From positions 8,618,001-8,682,000 of the forward strand of contig NZ_CP151726.1 in assembly GCF_038443385.1 (NCBI RefSeq): a stretch of 64,000 nucleotides of DNA. Reading direction: 5' to 3'. Positions 26,901 to 36,049 of this stretch are shown piece by piece. Below the pieces are notes generated by a model, which ran no database searches, had not been told where the DNA came from, and saw only the letters and a program-made list of their open reading frames with translations. Source of the stretch: Stieleria varia. Its GTDB lineage: Bacteria; Planctomycetota; Planctomycetia; Pirellulales; Pirellulaceae. Made by a program: the position numbers and the translations under genes. Position 1 is the first letter of the stretch. Every line of letters starts with the position of its first letter.

Positions 26901-28184
26901 TCACTCAACTGATACGCCGGGTGACAAATCCTGCGAGTAGCTCTTCAGTGCCACCAACGCTTGATCCAACTCTCCGTCAGCGATCAGGCGGACAACTTGA
27001 TCAAGCGATTCGGCATCGACCTTGCCCGATCGCCGCAATTGAAACAAACGAAAAGGAAATCGCAGATGGGATTCTTGCGATAGAAATTTCGCATCACGTC
27101 CGCGGCGAGCTGATTGGATGATTTCCAGATCTCGGTACCCGAATTCGTGGCTCGGCTCAATCTGAGTTCCTTCGCCCCAATCGTTCCAAGTGGCGACTTG
27201 GACGATCTCCGAACGCGAATCCAGTGCCCATTTTAAGGTGCTTCGTAGAGTCTTTGCGTCATTGTCTTCGATCCGTCCATAGCCTTCGTTCACTCCGGCT
27301 TGGGCGTAGATGTCGACGAAGCGAGGAAACACGACGGGGATTTGGTGCTGCCATTGCCTGCCCTGTTGCGTGAATCGCTGTGAACGCTCAACCCCTTGCG
27401 AGGGCACCGGCCAATCGAATGCACCGACAGCAGACGTGCGGCGATCGTGTTCGCTGAAATAGGCAACCGGTTGGGACAGTTGGCCCAAGCACTGGGTCCA
27501 TTGTTCGTCACTCAAACCCGCGTGGCCGAACGACAGCAGGACCGGCTTGTCATCAAGCCGTACATAGCTGCCACTCCGGAACCAATACTTGCCCAGCCAA
27601 TTCAACTCCGACACCACGTGGGCAACCTGTTCGCCCTCGGCAAGTTGGCCGCCGGCAACCAGCGCGGGAATCGTTTGATCTTCGTAGCAAATCACGAACT
27701 TCATCCCCAAACGCTCGACCTGTTGAATCAAACGATAGGTGTTGGTGTTCAGGACGGCGTAGTCGCGATACTGAGTCTGCCCATACCAATCGACGATGAC
27801 ACCATCGATGCCCGCCAGCTTCATCAGCAGCAGGTGGTACTCGATGACCTGCGGATCGCCCGAGTCATAGGGGCCGATCAGCGGATAAAAAGCGGACGCG
27901 ATCTGCCGTTTGCCTTCGGATCGTTTGTTGGGATCGAAGTGGTCCATGGTCCAGTGCCAGCCCCACACGGCAGGTTTCGCCTGAGTCGCCGGTTGGATGG
28001 TGTACCACGGCATGTAGTGAGCCAAAATCAATGGCCGCCGCGTGACCTGGGATCGGGAACTCGGTTCGTCCGCTTCGATACACTGGACCAGCAAAAAGCA
28101 AACCAACGACACCCCCAACAAACAGAGACGCAACTGTCCAGAGACTCTGTTGACTGTGATTGATTCGAACACGATCGGCAGCAT
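26901..28184 (-). CDS. GH99/GH71-like glycoside hydrolase domain protein
   Basis: 427 residues. An N-terminal hydrophobic stretch (RLCLLGVSLVCFLLVQCIEA, about 18-38) acts as signal peptide. RPLILAHYMPWYTI begins the TIM-barrel domain, and the conserved block VATWNDWGEGTQIEPS lies near residue 345, as in the glycoside hydrolase 99-like families. Other markers are GIDGVIVDWYGQTQYRD and KFVICYEDQTIPALV. Such enzymes act on alpha-mannosides or related glycans; the precise activity is not readable. The start at 28184 is an ATG. It is a single gene, with repeats on both flanks. Confidence 0.87.
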   Translation of the reverse strand: MLPIVFESITVNRVSGQLRLCLLGVSLVCFLLVQCIEADEPSSRSQVTRRPLILAHYMPWYTIQPATQAKPAVWGWHWTMDHFDPNKRSEGKRQIASAFYPLIGPYDSGDPQVIEYHLLLMKLAGIDGVIVDWYGQTQYRDYAVLNTNTYRLIQQVERLGMKFVICYEDQTIPALVAGGQLAEGEQVAHVVSELNWLGKYWFRSGSYVRLDDKPVLLSFGHAGLSDEQWTQCLGQLSQPVAYFSEHDRRTSAVGAFDWPVPSQGVERSQRFTQQGRQWQHQIPVVFPRFVDIYAQAGVNEGYGRIEDNDAKTLRSTLKWALDSRSEIVQVATWNDWGEGTQIEPSHEFGYRDLEIIQSARRGRDAKFLSQESHLRFPFRLFQLRRSGKVDAESLDQVVRLIADGELDQALVALKSYSQDLSPGVSVE

Positions 28185-28290
28185 GATTTTTCCAAATGCA
28201 ATCGATACTTGACGCTACACAACTTCCCCTTTGGACCCTACGCTGTGAAGCATTGTAATTGCTGAAACACGGGACATATCAGCCCGAATC

Positions 28291-28343
28291 GCGGGCGAGT
28301 GAGTGAGTCGCCAAATTCACTCGCCTACGCTTCGTGCCGGCAT
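28291..28343. repeat. Hairpin of the GCGAGTGA family upstream of the Anbu gene
   Basis: GGCGAGTGA (28294-28302) pairs with TCACTCGCC (28317-28325). The right arm continues into ACGCTTCGTGCCGG. The same phrase, with few changes, forms the right arm of a larger inverted repeat at 34327-34390. It lies about 140 bases before the Anbu start. Function unknown; the rest of 28185-28480 shows no gene. Confidence 0.6.
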
Positions 28344-28480
28344 CTTGGACTGTCAAAAAGCTTCACAAGGGTGCCGCCTGGGGATTGGGAAATGCTCAGG
28401 ATCTGCTCTACTGCTCCCCATCGGGCTGCAGTCAGTCGATCCGTTGGCAGTCCCCACATCCGTGTTCTGAGGCAGATCCG

Positions 28481-29218
28481 TTGACTTTTTGTGTAGGCAT
28501 TCAAGTTCGCGAAGGCATCGTCGCGCTTGCGGACACACGCATTGTTCGCGGTAGCGAACAAGTCAATAAACAAAAGCTGGCGCACTTTCAACATGCCCAC
28601 GGTGCACTGTTCACCATGACCAGCGGGCTGCGGTCCGTTCGTGACAAGACGCTCGTCTACGTGGAGGAAACCCTGCGTCAAACCAATCCGGTGCAAGATC
28701 GTCTGTACCAATTCGTGAATCTCTTTGGCGACCAGCTTCGTCGCGTCAAGCTCGAGGACGGACCGTCGCTCAGCGCAACCGGCCACGCGTTCAATTTGCA
28801 CGCGATCATCGGTGGCTGTTTGACGTCGGATCAGCAGCCGCAGTTGTTTTATGTTTACCCAGAAGGCAACTGGGTGGAGGCCGCAGTGGACTCGCCGTAC
28901 TTCATGATCGGACGGACGTACTATGGCAAACCGATCTTGGATCGCTTGCTGACATATGAGACCCCGTTGCGATCGGCCATTGCACTGGCCCTGCTCGCCT
29001 TTGACGCCACACGAACGAGCGTCACGGATGTGGATTGGCCGATCGATATCGCCGTCATCGCAGCAGGCTCTCGAGATCCTGTGATCCAGAGATACACCGA
29101 GGCGGATCTTCAGCAGACCACACAGTGGTGGACACAAGTCTTGAGCGATTCACTTGGTTCCATGCCAATGCAGTGGGCTGATGGCCTGCTGCCACCTTCA
29201 CCACCGACACAGCTATGA
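28481..29218 (+). CDS. Anbu-type bacterial proteasome homologue (Ntn hydrolase)
   Basis: 245 residues from a TTG at 28481, with GAGG at 28469-28472. This start is preferred over longer frames because it places Thr directly after the initiator Met: MTFCVGIQVREGIVALADTR. Numbering from that Thr, D17 and a lysine at 31 (QKLAHF) fit the Thr1/Asp17/Lys33-like triad of proteasome beta subunits and Anbu. Later blocks are FTMTSGLRSVRDKTLVYV, FMIGRTYYGKPILDR and VDWPIDIAVI. Anbu assembles into a cytoplasmic proteasome-like ring or helix. The stop overlaps the next gene, a transglutaminase-like protease, in ATGA. That pairing is known for Anbu. Its usual ATP-grasp and alpha-E partners are not adjacent here. 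Confidence 0.88.
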   Translation: MTFCVGIQVREGIVALADTRIVRGSEQVNKQKLAHFQHAHGALFTMTSGLRSVRDKTLVYVEETLRQTNPVQDRLYQFVNLFGDQLRRVKLEDGPSLSATGHAFNLHAIIGGCLTSDQQPQLFYVYPEGNWVEAAVDSPYFMIGRTYYGKPILDRLLTYETPLRSAIALALLAFDATRTSVTDVDWPIDIAVIAAGSRDPVIQRYTEADLQQTTQWWTQVLSDSLGSMPMQWADGLLPPSPPTQL

Positions 29219-30054
29219 CTCAGATTTTGGTGGGTAGCCAGTTGAGCTACCAAGTGATGCAGGAAACCACTTTTTTGCTGCACATCTCCGCGAGCGAAAC
29301 GTCACGTCAAGTGATCGAGCACGAGTCCCTCGAGTTCACGCCGCCATTGGACGTGGAAATTTGCCAAGTCGGCCAGGAAGGCAATCGGCTGCATCGAATC
29401 GTCGTCCAACCTTGTGAACTGAATATCACGTATCAAGCGACGGTGGACTTGAAGCCTCAGGTTGATCAAGCCATCAATGTGGGCGAGATGTCCGCATCTA
29501 GAATGCCTGGCGATGTACTGCCCTACCTCAACCCCAGTCGCTACTGCGAAAGTGACCTGCTGGGGCGATTTGCGTTCGAAGAGTTCGGGCAATTGGATCG
29601 CGGCTATTCTCGCGTCCGGGCGATCAGTGATTGGGTACACCGACACTTGCGATACACATCCGGCAGCACCAATGCGACGACCACCGCGGCCGACGTATTG
29701 CTGCAACGCACCGGGGTCTGTCGCGACTACGCCCATTTGGCGATCGCGTTGTGCCGAGGCGTCGGCATCCCCGCCAGGTATGTGGCGGGCTACGCCGTCG
29801 ATCTGCAACCACCGGATTTTCATGGGTTCATGGAAGCCTTTCTGGACGGCCGTTGGTACTTGTTCGATCCGACCAAACTGGCCAAGACAACTCAATTGAT
29901 TCGCATCGGAACGGGACGCGATGCCGCCGACGTCGCCTTCGCCACCATTTCCGGAAACGCCGTCCTGACGCACAAAAGTGTCTGGGCAAATCTGTTCAGC
30001 GACACAACCAACTCATCTGGAACCGATGACGGGTCGGCCGTCTCAACCGCCTGA
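29215..30054 (+). CDS. Transglutaminase-like cysteine protease family protein, Anbu partner
   Basis: 279 residues, ATG overlapping the Anbu stop by 4 bases. An N-terminal beta-rich domain (about 5-85) contains LEFTPPLDVEICQVGQEGNRLHRI, as in bacterial transglutaminase N-terminal domains. The papain-like core follows with the full triad: C169 in RTGVCRDYAH, H203 in FHGFMEAFL and D218 in WYLFDPT. No signal peptide, so it is cytoplasmic like Anbu. In the known Anbu gene neighbourhoods this family is proposed to process or cross-link peptides, possibly with ATP-grasp ligases; that role is inference from context. The gene ends 52 bases before a convergent nuclease gene. Confidence 0.92.
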   Translation: MTQILVGSQLSYQVMQETTFLLHISASETSRQVIEHESLEFTPPLDVEICQVGQEGNRLHRIVVQPCELNITYQATVDLKPQVDQAINVGEMSASRMPGDVLPYLNPSRYCESDLLGRFAFEEFGQLDRGYSRVRAISDWVHRHLRYTSGSTNATTTAADVLLQRTGVCRDYAHLAIALCRGVGIPARYVAGYAVDLQPPDFHGFMEAFLDGRWYLFDPTKLAKTTQLIRIGTGRDAADVAFATISGNAVLTHKSVWANLFSDTTNSSGTDDGSAVSTA

Positions 30055-30106
30055 GGAATGCCTCCGCACGACATTTCGAAGGGAAAGCGTCAATGATTCC
30101 AGACGA

Positions 30107-31060
30107 CTATCCCCGTGATCGCAGACGCTCTTGAAGAGATGCTTGAAGTTGCGTCAACGCTTCGTCACTCATCGTCGACAGTAAGTCAGCAGGTGATTCG
30201 GGCTCATTGAGCAGCCCCTGCAGCAACTGGATTTTCCCCTGAATCCTGCCGCGCGCCTCACCGATTTCTTTTCCGATTTCTGTGCCGATTTCTTTTCCGC
30301 GCGCCTCAGCAGCTTCGAGACGGGATTGCTCGTCTCGCTGCAGTTTTAAGCGTGCTTCGTAAAGGGCACGGTCATCGGGGGAACGCGATATCATTTCAAG
30401 GACCCTTGCGGCTTCGGTAAAAACGGGATCAACCAGTCGAGATGTTAGTTCGTCTCCCGTCAGGTAGGCGGCACGACGAAAAAAGTACACCCATTGTTCG
30501 AGTGGATCTTGGACGACGATATTATCGCCCGGTGGAGTGTATTTGGGCAACTCTAAAAGATGCACTTGCAGGGCATCCGAGAGCGTCAACGCCGGGCTTT
30601 GGCTACGGAGCCGGAAGTCAAGGTGCAAATCGGGAACCTCTTGGAACAGAATGCCGTCCAAAACGCTGATTCCGATCGATGGCATCAGATTGGCGTAGCG
30701 GGCACCCTCACGCAGTTGCGTCACATACTGGGATGCCGCGTAGAAAATCAACCGATTGGCCAGTTCACCGGGCAGGCTGGTTTGCATCTCGATGTCCAGC
30801 AATCGACCTTGGTCGTCGGTTGCCTTCACATCCAAAATCGATAATTTGTCATCCTCAAAATCCTTCTCGTTGAATGGATTGAGAATCTCGACACTTTTGA
30901 TCAGCGGATCACCGCCCAAAACGGAGTTCAAGAAGTGAATCGTGATCTCGGGATGATCCCGACTACCGAGCAGCTTCTTAAACGCGAAGGCGACTTTGGG
31001 ATCGATTCCAATGGCCATGGGCGGTTGATCCATCAACAGGATGCGGTTGGGGAACGTCAT
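30107..31060 (-). CDS. Rpn/PD-(D/E)XK nuclease family protein (putative transposase type)
   Basis: 317 residues from the ATG at 31060; a GTG at 31117 is an alternative. The N terminus (PPMAIGIDPKVAFAFKKLLGS and later HFLNSVLG) is typical of the PD-(D/E)XK nuclease family transposase group, related to recombination-promoting Rpn nucleases. The catalytic core is D77 in LSILDVKATDDQGR followed by E91-M-Q93 in LLDIEMQ. The C-terminal part has a Glu/Gly/Ile/Lys repeat (KEIGTEIGKEIGEARGR, about 250-266) and a short helix. These proteins occur in families in planctomycetes and are associated with DNA mobility, but no inverted repeats flank this copy, so it is not an insertion sequence on present evidence. 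Confidence 0.88.
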   Translation of the reverse strand: MTFPNRILLMDQPPMAIGIDPKVAFAFKKLLGSRDHPEITIHFLNSVLGGDPLIKSVEILNPFNEKDFEDDKLSILDVKATDDQGRLLDIEMQTSLPGELANRLIFYAASQYVTQLREGARYANLMPSIGISVLDGILFQEVPDLHLDFRLRSQSPALTLSDALQVHLLELPKYTPPGDNIVVQDPLEQWVYFFRRAAYLTGDELTSRLVDPVFTEAARVLEMISRSPDDRALYEARLKLQRDEQSRLEAAEARGKEIGTEIGKEIGEARGRIQGKIQLLQGLLNEPESPADLLSTMSDEALTQLQASLQERLRSRG

Positions 31061-31100
31061 GAGGTTATCCGATTGTCGCTCCCCCGTCACCAAGCCTGCC

Positions 31101-32369
31101 CTACGGTGACAACTCACCGTCGCTAAACTTCAGTGGTTGGATTTCAGAAATCACCTCGCAGGGATCATTTCGATCTCCACCACTTTGGATCTCGTCCCAC
31201 AGGGCTTCGCTGCACTGGATCTCGCTCAAGTGCAGCGTGTCGGTGATCCGTACCCAACGGATCTGATCGGTGGTGCCTCCGAACTGTGACCTCGCGGCCA
31301 ACAAGGCAGCTTCGTCCGTCTCAAAGGTGACCGGAATCGCGCCAGCGGTAACATGGCCACTGACCAAACAGTTGACGCGTGTCTTGTCTCGATCCATCGC
31401 ATCGACGACACGCTGGTGTGTGTACTCAGCGATCCCGATCCCGGCTGCGTTTCCCGCCGTCGATCGGGTCAGAGAGCGAACGTAGATTTCACGAATCTTG
31501 GGGAACTCGTCCGGCATCGCGACTTTGTCATTGGCCTTGCGACCGATGATATTTGTGTCCATGCCCGTGCCGCTGATCTCTTTGCCGATCTGATCCACGA
31601 TCAGCAAATCCAGTTTGTCAAATGGCAACCGTGGCATCCATTGGATCGCTTTGGGCAACAACTCAGGCTCTCTTTGCAGAAATTGATCTCCCGGCACGGC
31701 TTCGATCCAAGCCGTCTCATCGTAAGCGTCTTCGATCAACGCCAAGCCGAATGCGACATTGATCGATTGGCAAATGGTGGTAACGATCTCGGAGGCAACG
31801 CGATCCAGCTGGTAGTCGAATGCAGAGAAAGCGTGGTGAAACGCCGCCGCACCGGTGTGCTTGCCCAATCCGATCATTAACATCTTGCACAATCCACTTT
31901 GCAACGTGCCCGTCAGTCTTGTGTGCGGTTTGATCCGGTTGATCAAGACGACGTGATCGGCAGCAGCAGCATTGGCATCGATATGCAGCGGGATGCCACC
32001 CTCTGTTTCCCCCAAAAAGACAGTGTCCATGCTCGATCGAATCTGACACTGCACGAACGCTTCATCGACCCCCAAACTTCCCAACACTCCTACCTGGCCT
32101 TGCGCGGTCGCCCCACCGTGGCTGCCCATCGCGGGCACAATGAACGGATCTGCACCCAAACCGCGCAGACACCGGACGGTCGTGGCCACAATCGGCTGAA
32201 GATTGGCAATGCCACGACTGCCCACTCCGATGGCGACGCTTTGCCCCGGACGAATCAACGATGCGGCCGGCGAGTTTGCTATAGCGTCGATCGTCGCCTG
32301 TTGGACATTCGGCAGGGCGCGTGACTGAAAATGCTGCCGCACGCGAAAAAACGAAGGGAGAATTTGCAT
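31101..32369 (-). CDS. Lactate racemase-domain (LarA/DUF2088) protein
   Basis: 422 residues from the ATG at 32369, five bases after the preceding gene's stop (32375), implying co-translation. The chain begins MQILPSFFRVRQHFQS, and the body has IGVGSRGIANLQPIV, IVPAMGSHGGATAQGQ, LINRIKPHTRLTG and GLGKHTGAAAFH, conserved blocks of the LarA-like fold. Classical LarA is a nickel-pincer lactate racemase; the two His-bearing loops (IKPH and GKHTG) are the expected cofactor region. The DUF2088 group is broader than lactate racemase, so the substrate is unknown. Partner gene: the metalloprotease-LRR protein upstream. Confidence 0.85.
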   Translation of the reverse strand: MQILPSFFRVRQHFQSRALPNVQQATIDAIANSPAASLIRPGQSVAIGVGSRGIANLQPIVATTVRCLRGLGADPFIVPAMGSHGGATAQGQVGVLGSLGVDEAFVQCQIRSSMDTVFLGETEGGIPLHIDANAAAADHVVLINRIKPHTRLTGTLQSGLCKMLMIGLGKHTGAAAFHHAFSAFDYQLDRVASEIVTTICQSINVAFGLALIEDAYDETAWIEAVPGDQFLQREPELLPKAIQWMPRLPFDKLDLLIVDQIGKEISGTGMDTNIIGRKANDKVAMPDEFPKIREIYVRSLTRSTAGNAAGIGIAEYTHQRVVDAMDRDKTRVNCLVSGHVTAGAIPVTFETDEAALLAARSQFGGTTDQIRWVRITDTLHLSEIQCSEALWDEIQSGGDRNDPCEVISEIQPLKFSDGELSP

Positions 32370-32374
32370 GGAAG

Positions 32375-34135
32375 TCAACGAAGTGTCAGTGGGTTGATGT
32401 TCAAGTCCGGGCGTGAGCGTCGCAGTTGGTCCAAACCCGCTTCGCTGACCTGCGTTCGCTGCAAATCCACCGACTGCAGCCGTTTCATCTTCGCAATGGA
32501 GCTGATGCTGCGATCCGTGATCGGACAACCGGTCAGCCACAGCACTTGCAAGTCAGCAGAAGCCCCCAACGTATCGACGACATCGTCATTGATACGAGTG
32601 AAGCTCAAGTCGACTTCCTCCAATCGCCTCGCCTGCGTCAACCAGTCGCGAATCGATTCGTCCGTACGAGTGGCTTCCAAAGACAACTGGGTCAACAACG
32701 TCGGGGCAGGCAGTATCCGAGCGACATCATGAGCGTCGATCGGCAATCGTGAAAGGTCCAGCCAGTTCAATTGCTGCGACGGAGGAACAGTCGCCAGCCC
32801 CTCACCTGTAACATCGCACTGCGCCAAACACAGTTGTCGCAACGGACGTTTGACGGGGTTGGCAGCAAGCAACGCGTCGTCGACCCGCAAGAACCTCACG
32901 AAACCCGCATCAACATCTGGCAGCTCGTCGGAGCCGGGTAGCTCGACTCGAACTCGGTAGAGACTCGCCAACTGACGATACAACCACTGCCGATTCGTCG
33001 TCACCGAGGAGTCCATCAAGTGATGCGTTTGAGCGATCGCGTGCGCGTACCATCTCGCCAAGTCATCACGCTGCTGAGCGGCAACTCGCCCATCGGCGGC
33101 CAGTTCACGGATGGGCATCACGTCTTGATTGACCAACGAGCGAAAGCGTGCGAATTGCAATCGAGGTGAATCCCAACCTCCGACCGTTGCCTCGTGTGAT
33201 CCAAAGTGCAAGGATTCACAATACCCCGCGATTCCTTCCACCAGCCAAAAACCGGCTTGCTCACCAGGCATGTCACCTCCAAGTCCCGACCGTGTGGCTT
33301 CGCGAAACAGTTGGTGAACCATCTCGTGCCGCCGCGTTGCCGCATCGTCGGCATGTTCATCTTGGATCGACCCGGCAAAGAAGAATGCGGTCTGACGTTC
33401 GTCGTTGTAGAAACCCGTTGAACGTTCGATCCCTGGAATGACTTGACCCAGCGTCTGCTGATACTCCGCGGCATCACGAAACAGAACCACACGCAATTTC
33501 CTGCGTACGGTGAGACGCTTGGGGTTGTTCTGCAGATACTCTCCGACATCGGCATCAGGGGGCATCCCCGATAGCGCCGCGGTGACCTGCCCGCTCGCTT
33601 CCCAGAGCGGAAAGAACATTTGGGTCCACACCCAATAGCATCGTTCCAAATCCTCTGCGACACGGCGGCCGCTCGCTGCGTCAGCATGGCTGTACACGGT
33701 CAAGTGCGGCGTGTCGATTTGCTGATAAGTTCCCGCTCGCCAGCCGATCCAACTCGGTGCCGAACGGCCTCGGATGGATCTGATCGCCACCGTGTTTCCA
33801 TCGGCGGTGGAAAGCGGCAGCGTCAAGAAGCGGCGAATGTCGGCGTTGGTCGGATCGGCATGATGGGCTCGCCAGACACGCAAATAGTTGGACCAACCAG
33901 GAATCGGATCCGCGAAACGCAACTCGGGGGTATTGAGGATGGTCGAGGCATCACGCGGCTGAGCATCGGCCGCCAGAGGCAAAAGACATGCGGTCCGGTC
34001 AAAGACGCGATCCGCTGCTTGGACCACCCCGACAGACAGGGTTGCAGCGAAAGCGATTGCGACAAGACAGGCTGGGACGCAGAATCGCAGCATGCAATTT
34101 GCAAACAAGAATGGGCGGGTACGGGAAAGGGACAT
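32375..34135 (-). CDS. Exported HEXXH metalloprotease-like protein with C-terminal LRRs
   Basis: 586 residues from the ATG at 34135; an ATG at 34093 would start directly at the signal peptide (MLRFCVPACLVAIAFAATLSVGVVQA). The gluzincin-like motif is HEMVHQ (H270, E271, H274) and the third ligand is likely E300 in WLVEGIAGYCES. This resembles the DUF1570 family of planctomycetes. The C terminus (about 425-586) is a run of leucine-rich repeats, such as LNWLDLSRLPIDA, LEEVDLSFTRIND and LQSVDLQRTQVSEAGLDQL. The combination suggests a secreted protease with a protein-binding module. It sits 5 bases ahead of the DUF2088 gene on the same strand. Confidence 0.8.
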   Translation of the reverse strand: MSLSRTRPFLFANCMLRFCVPACLVAIAFAATLSVGVVQAADRVFDRTACLLPLAADAQPRDASTILNTPELRFADPIPGWSNYLRVWRAHHADPTNADIRRFLTLPLSTADGNTVAIRSIRGRSAPSWIGWRAGTYQQIDTPHLTVYSHADAASGRRVAEDLERCYWVWTQMFFPLWEASGQVTAALSGMPPDADVGEYLQNNPKRLTVRRKLRVVLFRDAAEYQQTLGQVIPGIERSTGFYNDERQTAFFFAGSIQDEHADDAATRRHEMVHQLFREATRSGLGGDMPGEQAGFWLVEGIAGYCESLHFGSHEATVGGWDSPRLQFARFRSLVNQDVMPIRELAADGRVAAQQRDDLARWYAHAIAQTHHLMDSSVTTNRQWLYRQLASLYRVRVELPGSDELPDVDAGFVRFLRVDDALLAANPVKRPLRQLCLAQCDVTGEGLATVPPSQQLNWLDLSRLPIDAHDVARILPAPTLLTQLSLEATRTDESIRDWLTQARRLEEVDLSFTRINDDVVDTLGASADLQVLWLTGCPITDRSISSIAKMKRLQSVDLQRTQVSEAGLDQLRRSRPDLNINPLTLR

Positions 34136-34326
34136 TTGGAAAATGATGACGGAACCATGGCGACGAGAGTTTTCCTCAGTTCTTCAGTTTAGTGCAAAAC
34201 GATACGTTCAGAGCCCTGGGAATGCCAGTGAAGAGGTGGAACCTGCCGGTTTTCAGCTCCCGTTGGTGTTATTGGACGACCAGTGCACTTAGACTGGAAG
34301 TCGTAACCCCGAACTCAGTTTGGCTA

Positions 34327-34390
34327 CCAGCACGACGCGCAAGCGAGTGATTCATGGCGTTTTGATTCACTCGCGTGCGCTTCGTGCTGG
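34327..34390. repeat. 24-bp inverted repeat of the GCGAGTGA family
   Basis: Arms 34327-34350 and 34367-34390 are complementary at 22 of 24 positions around a 16-base loop. The core GCGAGTGA/TCACTCGC recurs at 28291-28343. It lies 42 bases before the sulfatase ATG at 34432 and could affect its expression. The rest of 34136-34431 holds no gene. Confidence 0.65.
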
Positions 34391-34431
34391 TATTCGCATC
34401 TTTCCCCTTCCTTTCACCGCCACAACTTTCC

Positions 34432-35940
34432 ATGCGTTTGCTTGCCGTTACTTTTTTGATCTTGCTCTCCGCCACGACCTTTGCGGCGGAACGAAACGTG
34501 ATCTTTTTCATCACAGACGACGAAAGCCCCACACTGGGCTGCTACGGAGATACCGCGGCGGCCACTCCCGCCATCGACGCGATTGCGGCAGACGGAGTTT
34601 TGTTCCGCAATGCCTTTGCCACCACCGCGTCTTGCAGCGCCAGTCGGAGCGTCGTGATGAGCGGCCTACACAATCATCGCAACGGACAGTACGGCCACCA
34701 ACACCACTATCACAAGTTTGCATCGTTTCACGACGTGGTCAGTTTGGCACTTCCACGCGTGATGTCGCGAGCCGGCTATCGCACGGGACACATCGGCAAA
34801 TATCACGTCGCGCCCGAGACCGTGTTTCAATTCGATACCTATCTCAAAGGCAACGGGCGCAACGCGGTGGAGATGGCTGATGCGAGCAAAGCGTTCATCA
34901 CAGCGAATGATGACAAGCCGTTCTTTCTGTATTTCGGTACGGCGGACCCGCACCGCGGTGGAGGCGTTGACGCCACCAGCGACAGCGAGCTGAAACCCAA
35001 CTTGTTCGGAAACAAGCCCAATCGGGGTTCGTATCCTGGGGTCGACGAAGTCTTCTTTGATCCAGCCGATGTGATCGTGCCGCCATTCTTGCCGGACACC
35101 AAAGAAACGCGTGAAGAACTCGCTCAATATTACCAGTCATGCGCACGTGTCGACGCAGGCGTGGCTCGCCTCGTCGAAATCCTGAAAGCGGCTGACTTGT
35201 ACGACAAGACCATGATCGTTTTTACCAGCGATCACGGCATGGCATTCGCCGGCGGCAAAACGACCGTCTACGAAGGCGGCTTGCGAGTCCCCTTCATCGT
35301 TCGTGATCCGTATCAGAAAACACGTGGAGTACAAACCGATGCAATGATCAGCCACGTCGACATCACACCGAGCCTACTGGATTTCGCAGGAGGCCTGAAC
35401 ACCAAAAAGAATTGCCCTAAAGACATGCTCGACCCCGATGCGTTCTGGAAAGAACGCGACGAAGCAGTCAAGGACAACCGAAACGGCAACAAGGCGTTTC
35501 GTTCTTATCAAGGCAAGTCATGGATGCATGTGCTGGCTGATCCCGAAGCAGAACATCACGAAACCATTTTCGCGTCCCACACGTTTCACGAGATTCAAAT
35601 GTACTATCCGATGCGAGTCGTTCGAGACAAACAGTACAAATTGATTTGGAACATTGCCCACCCGCTGCCCTTTCCCTTTGCCTCCGATCTGTGGAGCGCG
35701 AGCAGTTGGCAGGCCCAGTTGGCCAAAGGCAACGACGCACCCTACGGCGAAATGACCGTCGGCCGCTACGTCCAGCGACCCGAGTTCGAACTGTACGACA
35801 TGCAAGCCGATCCGAACGAGTCAAACAACCTCGCCGAAAGCATGGGGCATAAGGATGTTTTGCAGGAGTATCAGGACAAGCTCAAGACGATGCAGAAGGA
35901 ATTGGACGATCCCTGGATCATGAAATGGGACTACGAGTGA
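34432..35940 (+). CDS. Secreted sulfatase (CSASR type, heparan N-sulfatase-like)
   Basis: 502 residues from the ATG at 34432, which opens a signal peptide (MRLLAVTFLILLSATTFAA). The active-site Cys is C68 in CSASRSVVMSG, the first metal site is D29-D30 in FFITDDESPTLG, and the second is VFTSDHGMAFAGGKTTVYEGG. The order and the HIGKYHVAP block suggest the sulfamidase-like branch (N-sulfoglucosamine sulfohydrolase), but specificity cannot be proved. It is a single gene following a palindromic repeat, 3.4 kb from the Anbu pair; it is apart from the other sulfatases (5.5-10.2 kb). Confidence 0.93.
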   Translation: MRLLAVTFLILLSATTFAAERNVIFFITDDESPTLGCYGDTAAATPAIDAIAADGVLFRNAFATTASCSASRSVVMSGLHNHRNGQYGHQHHYHKFASFHDVVSLALPRVMSRAGYRTGHIGKYHVAPETVFQFDTYLKGNGRNAVEMADASKAFITANDDKPFFLYFGTADPHRGGGVDATSDSELKPNLFGNKPNRGSYPGVDEVFFDPADVIVPPFLPDTKETREELAQYYQSCARVDAGVARLVEILKAADLYDKTMIVFTSDHGMAFAGGKTTVYEGGLRVPFIVRDPYQKTRGVQTDAMISHVDITPSLLDFAGGLNTKKNCPKDMLDPDAFWKERDEAVKDNRNGNKAFRSYQGKSWMHVLADPEAEHHETIFASHTFHEIQMYYPMRVVRDKQYKLIWNIAHPLPFPFASDLWSASSWQAQLAKGNDAPYGEMTVGRYVQRPEFELYDMQADPNESNNLAESMGHKDVLQEYQDKLKTMQKELDDPWIMKWDYE

Positions 35941-36049
35941 TCGCTAAACGCTAGCAATCTCAATTTCTCTGGATCGCAGCGAGAGATTTCTCTATGGTCG
36001 CGATTGGTCAGTCACTGGGCTGACGATTCGCAGGTCAGAGAGGGAAATC

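Noticed and set aside
27396..28163. 255-codon plus-strand frame
   Set aside because: Antisense to the GH99-like gene.
30107..31060. Insertion sequence around the Rpn/transposase-type gene
   Set aside because: No flanking inverted or direct repeats found within the intergenic sequences on either side.
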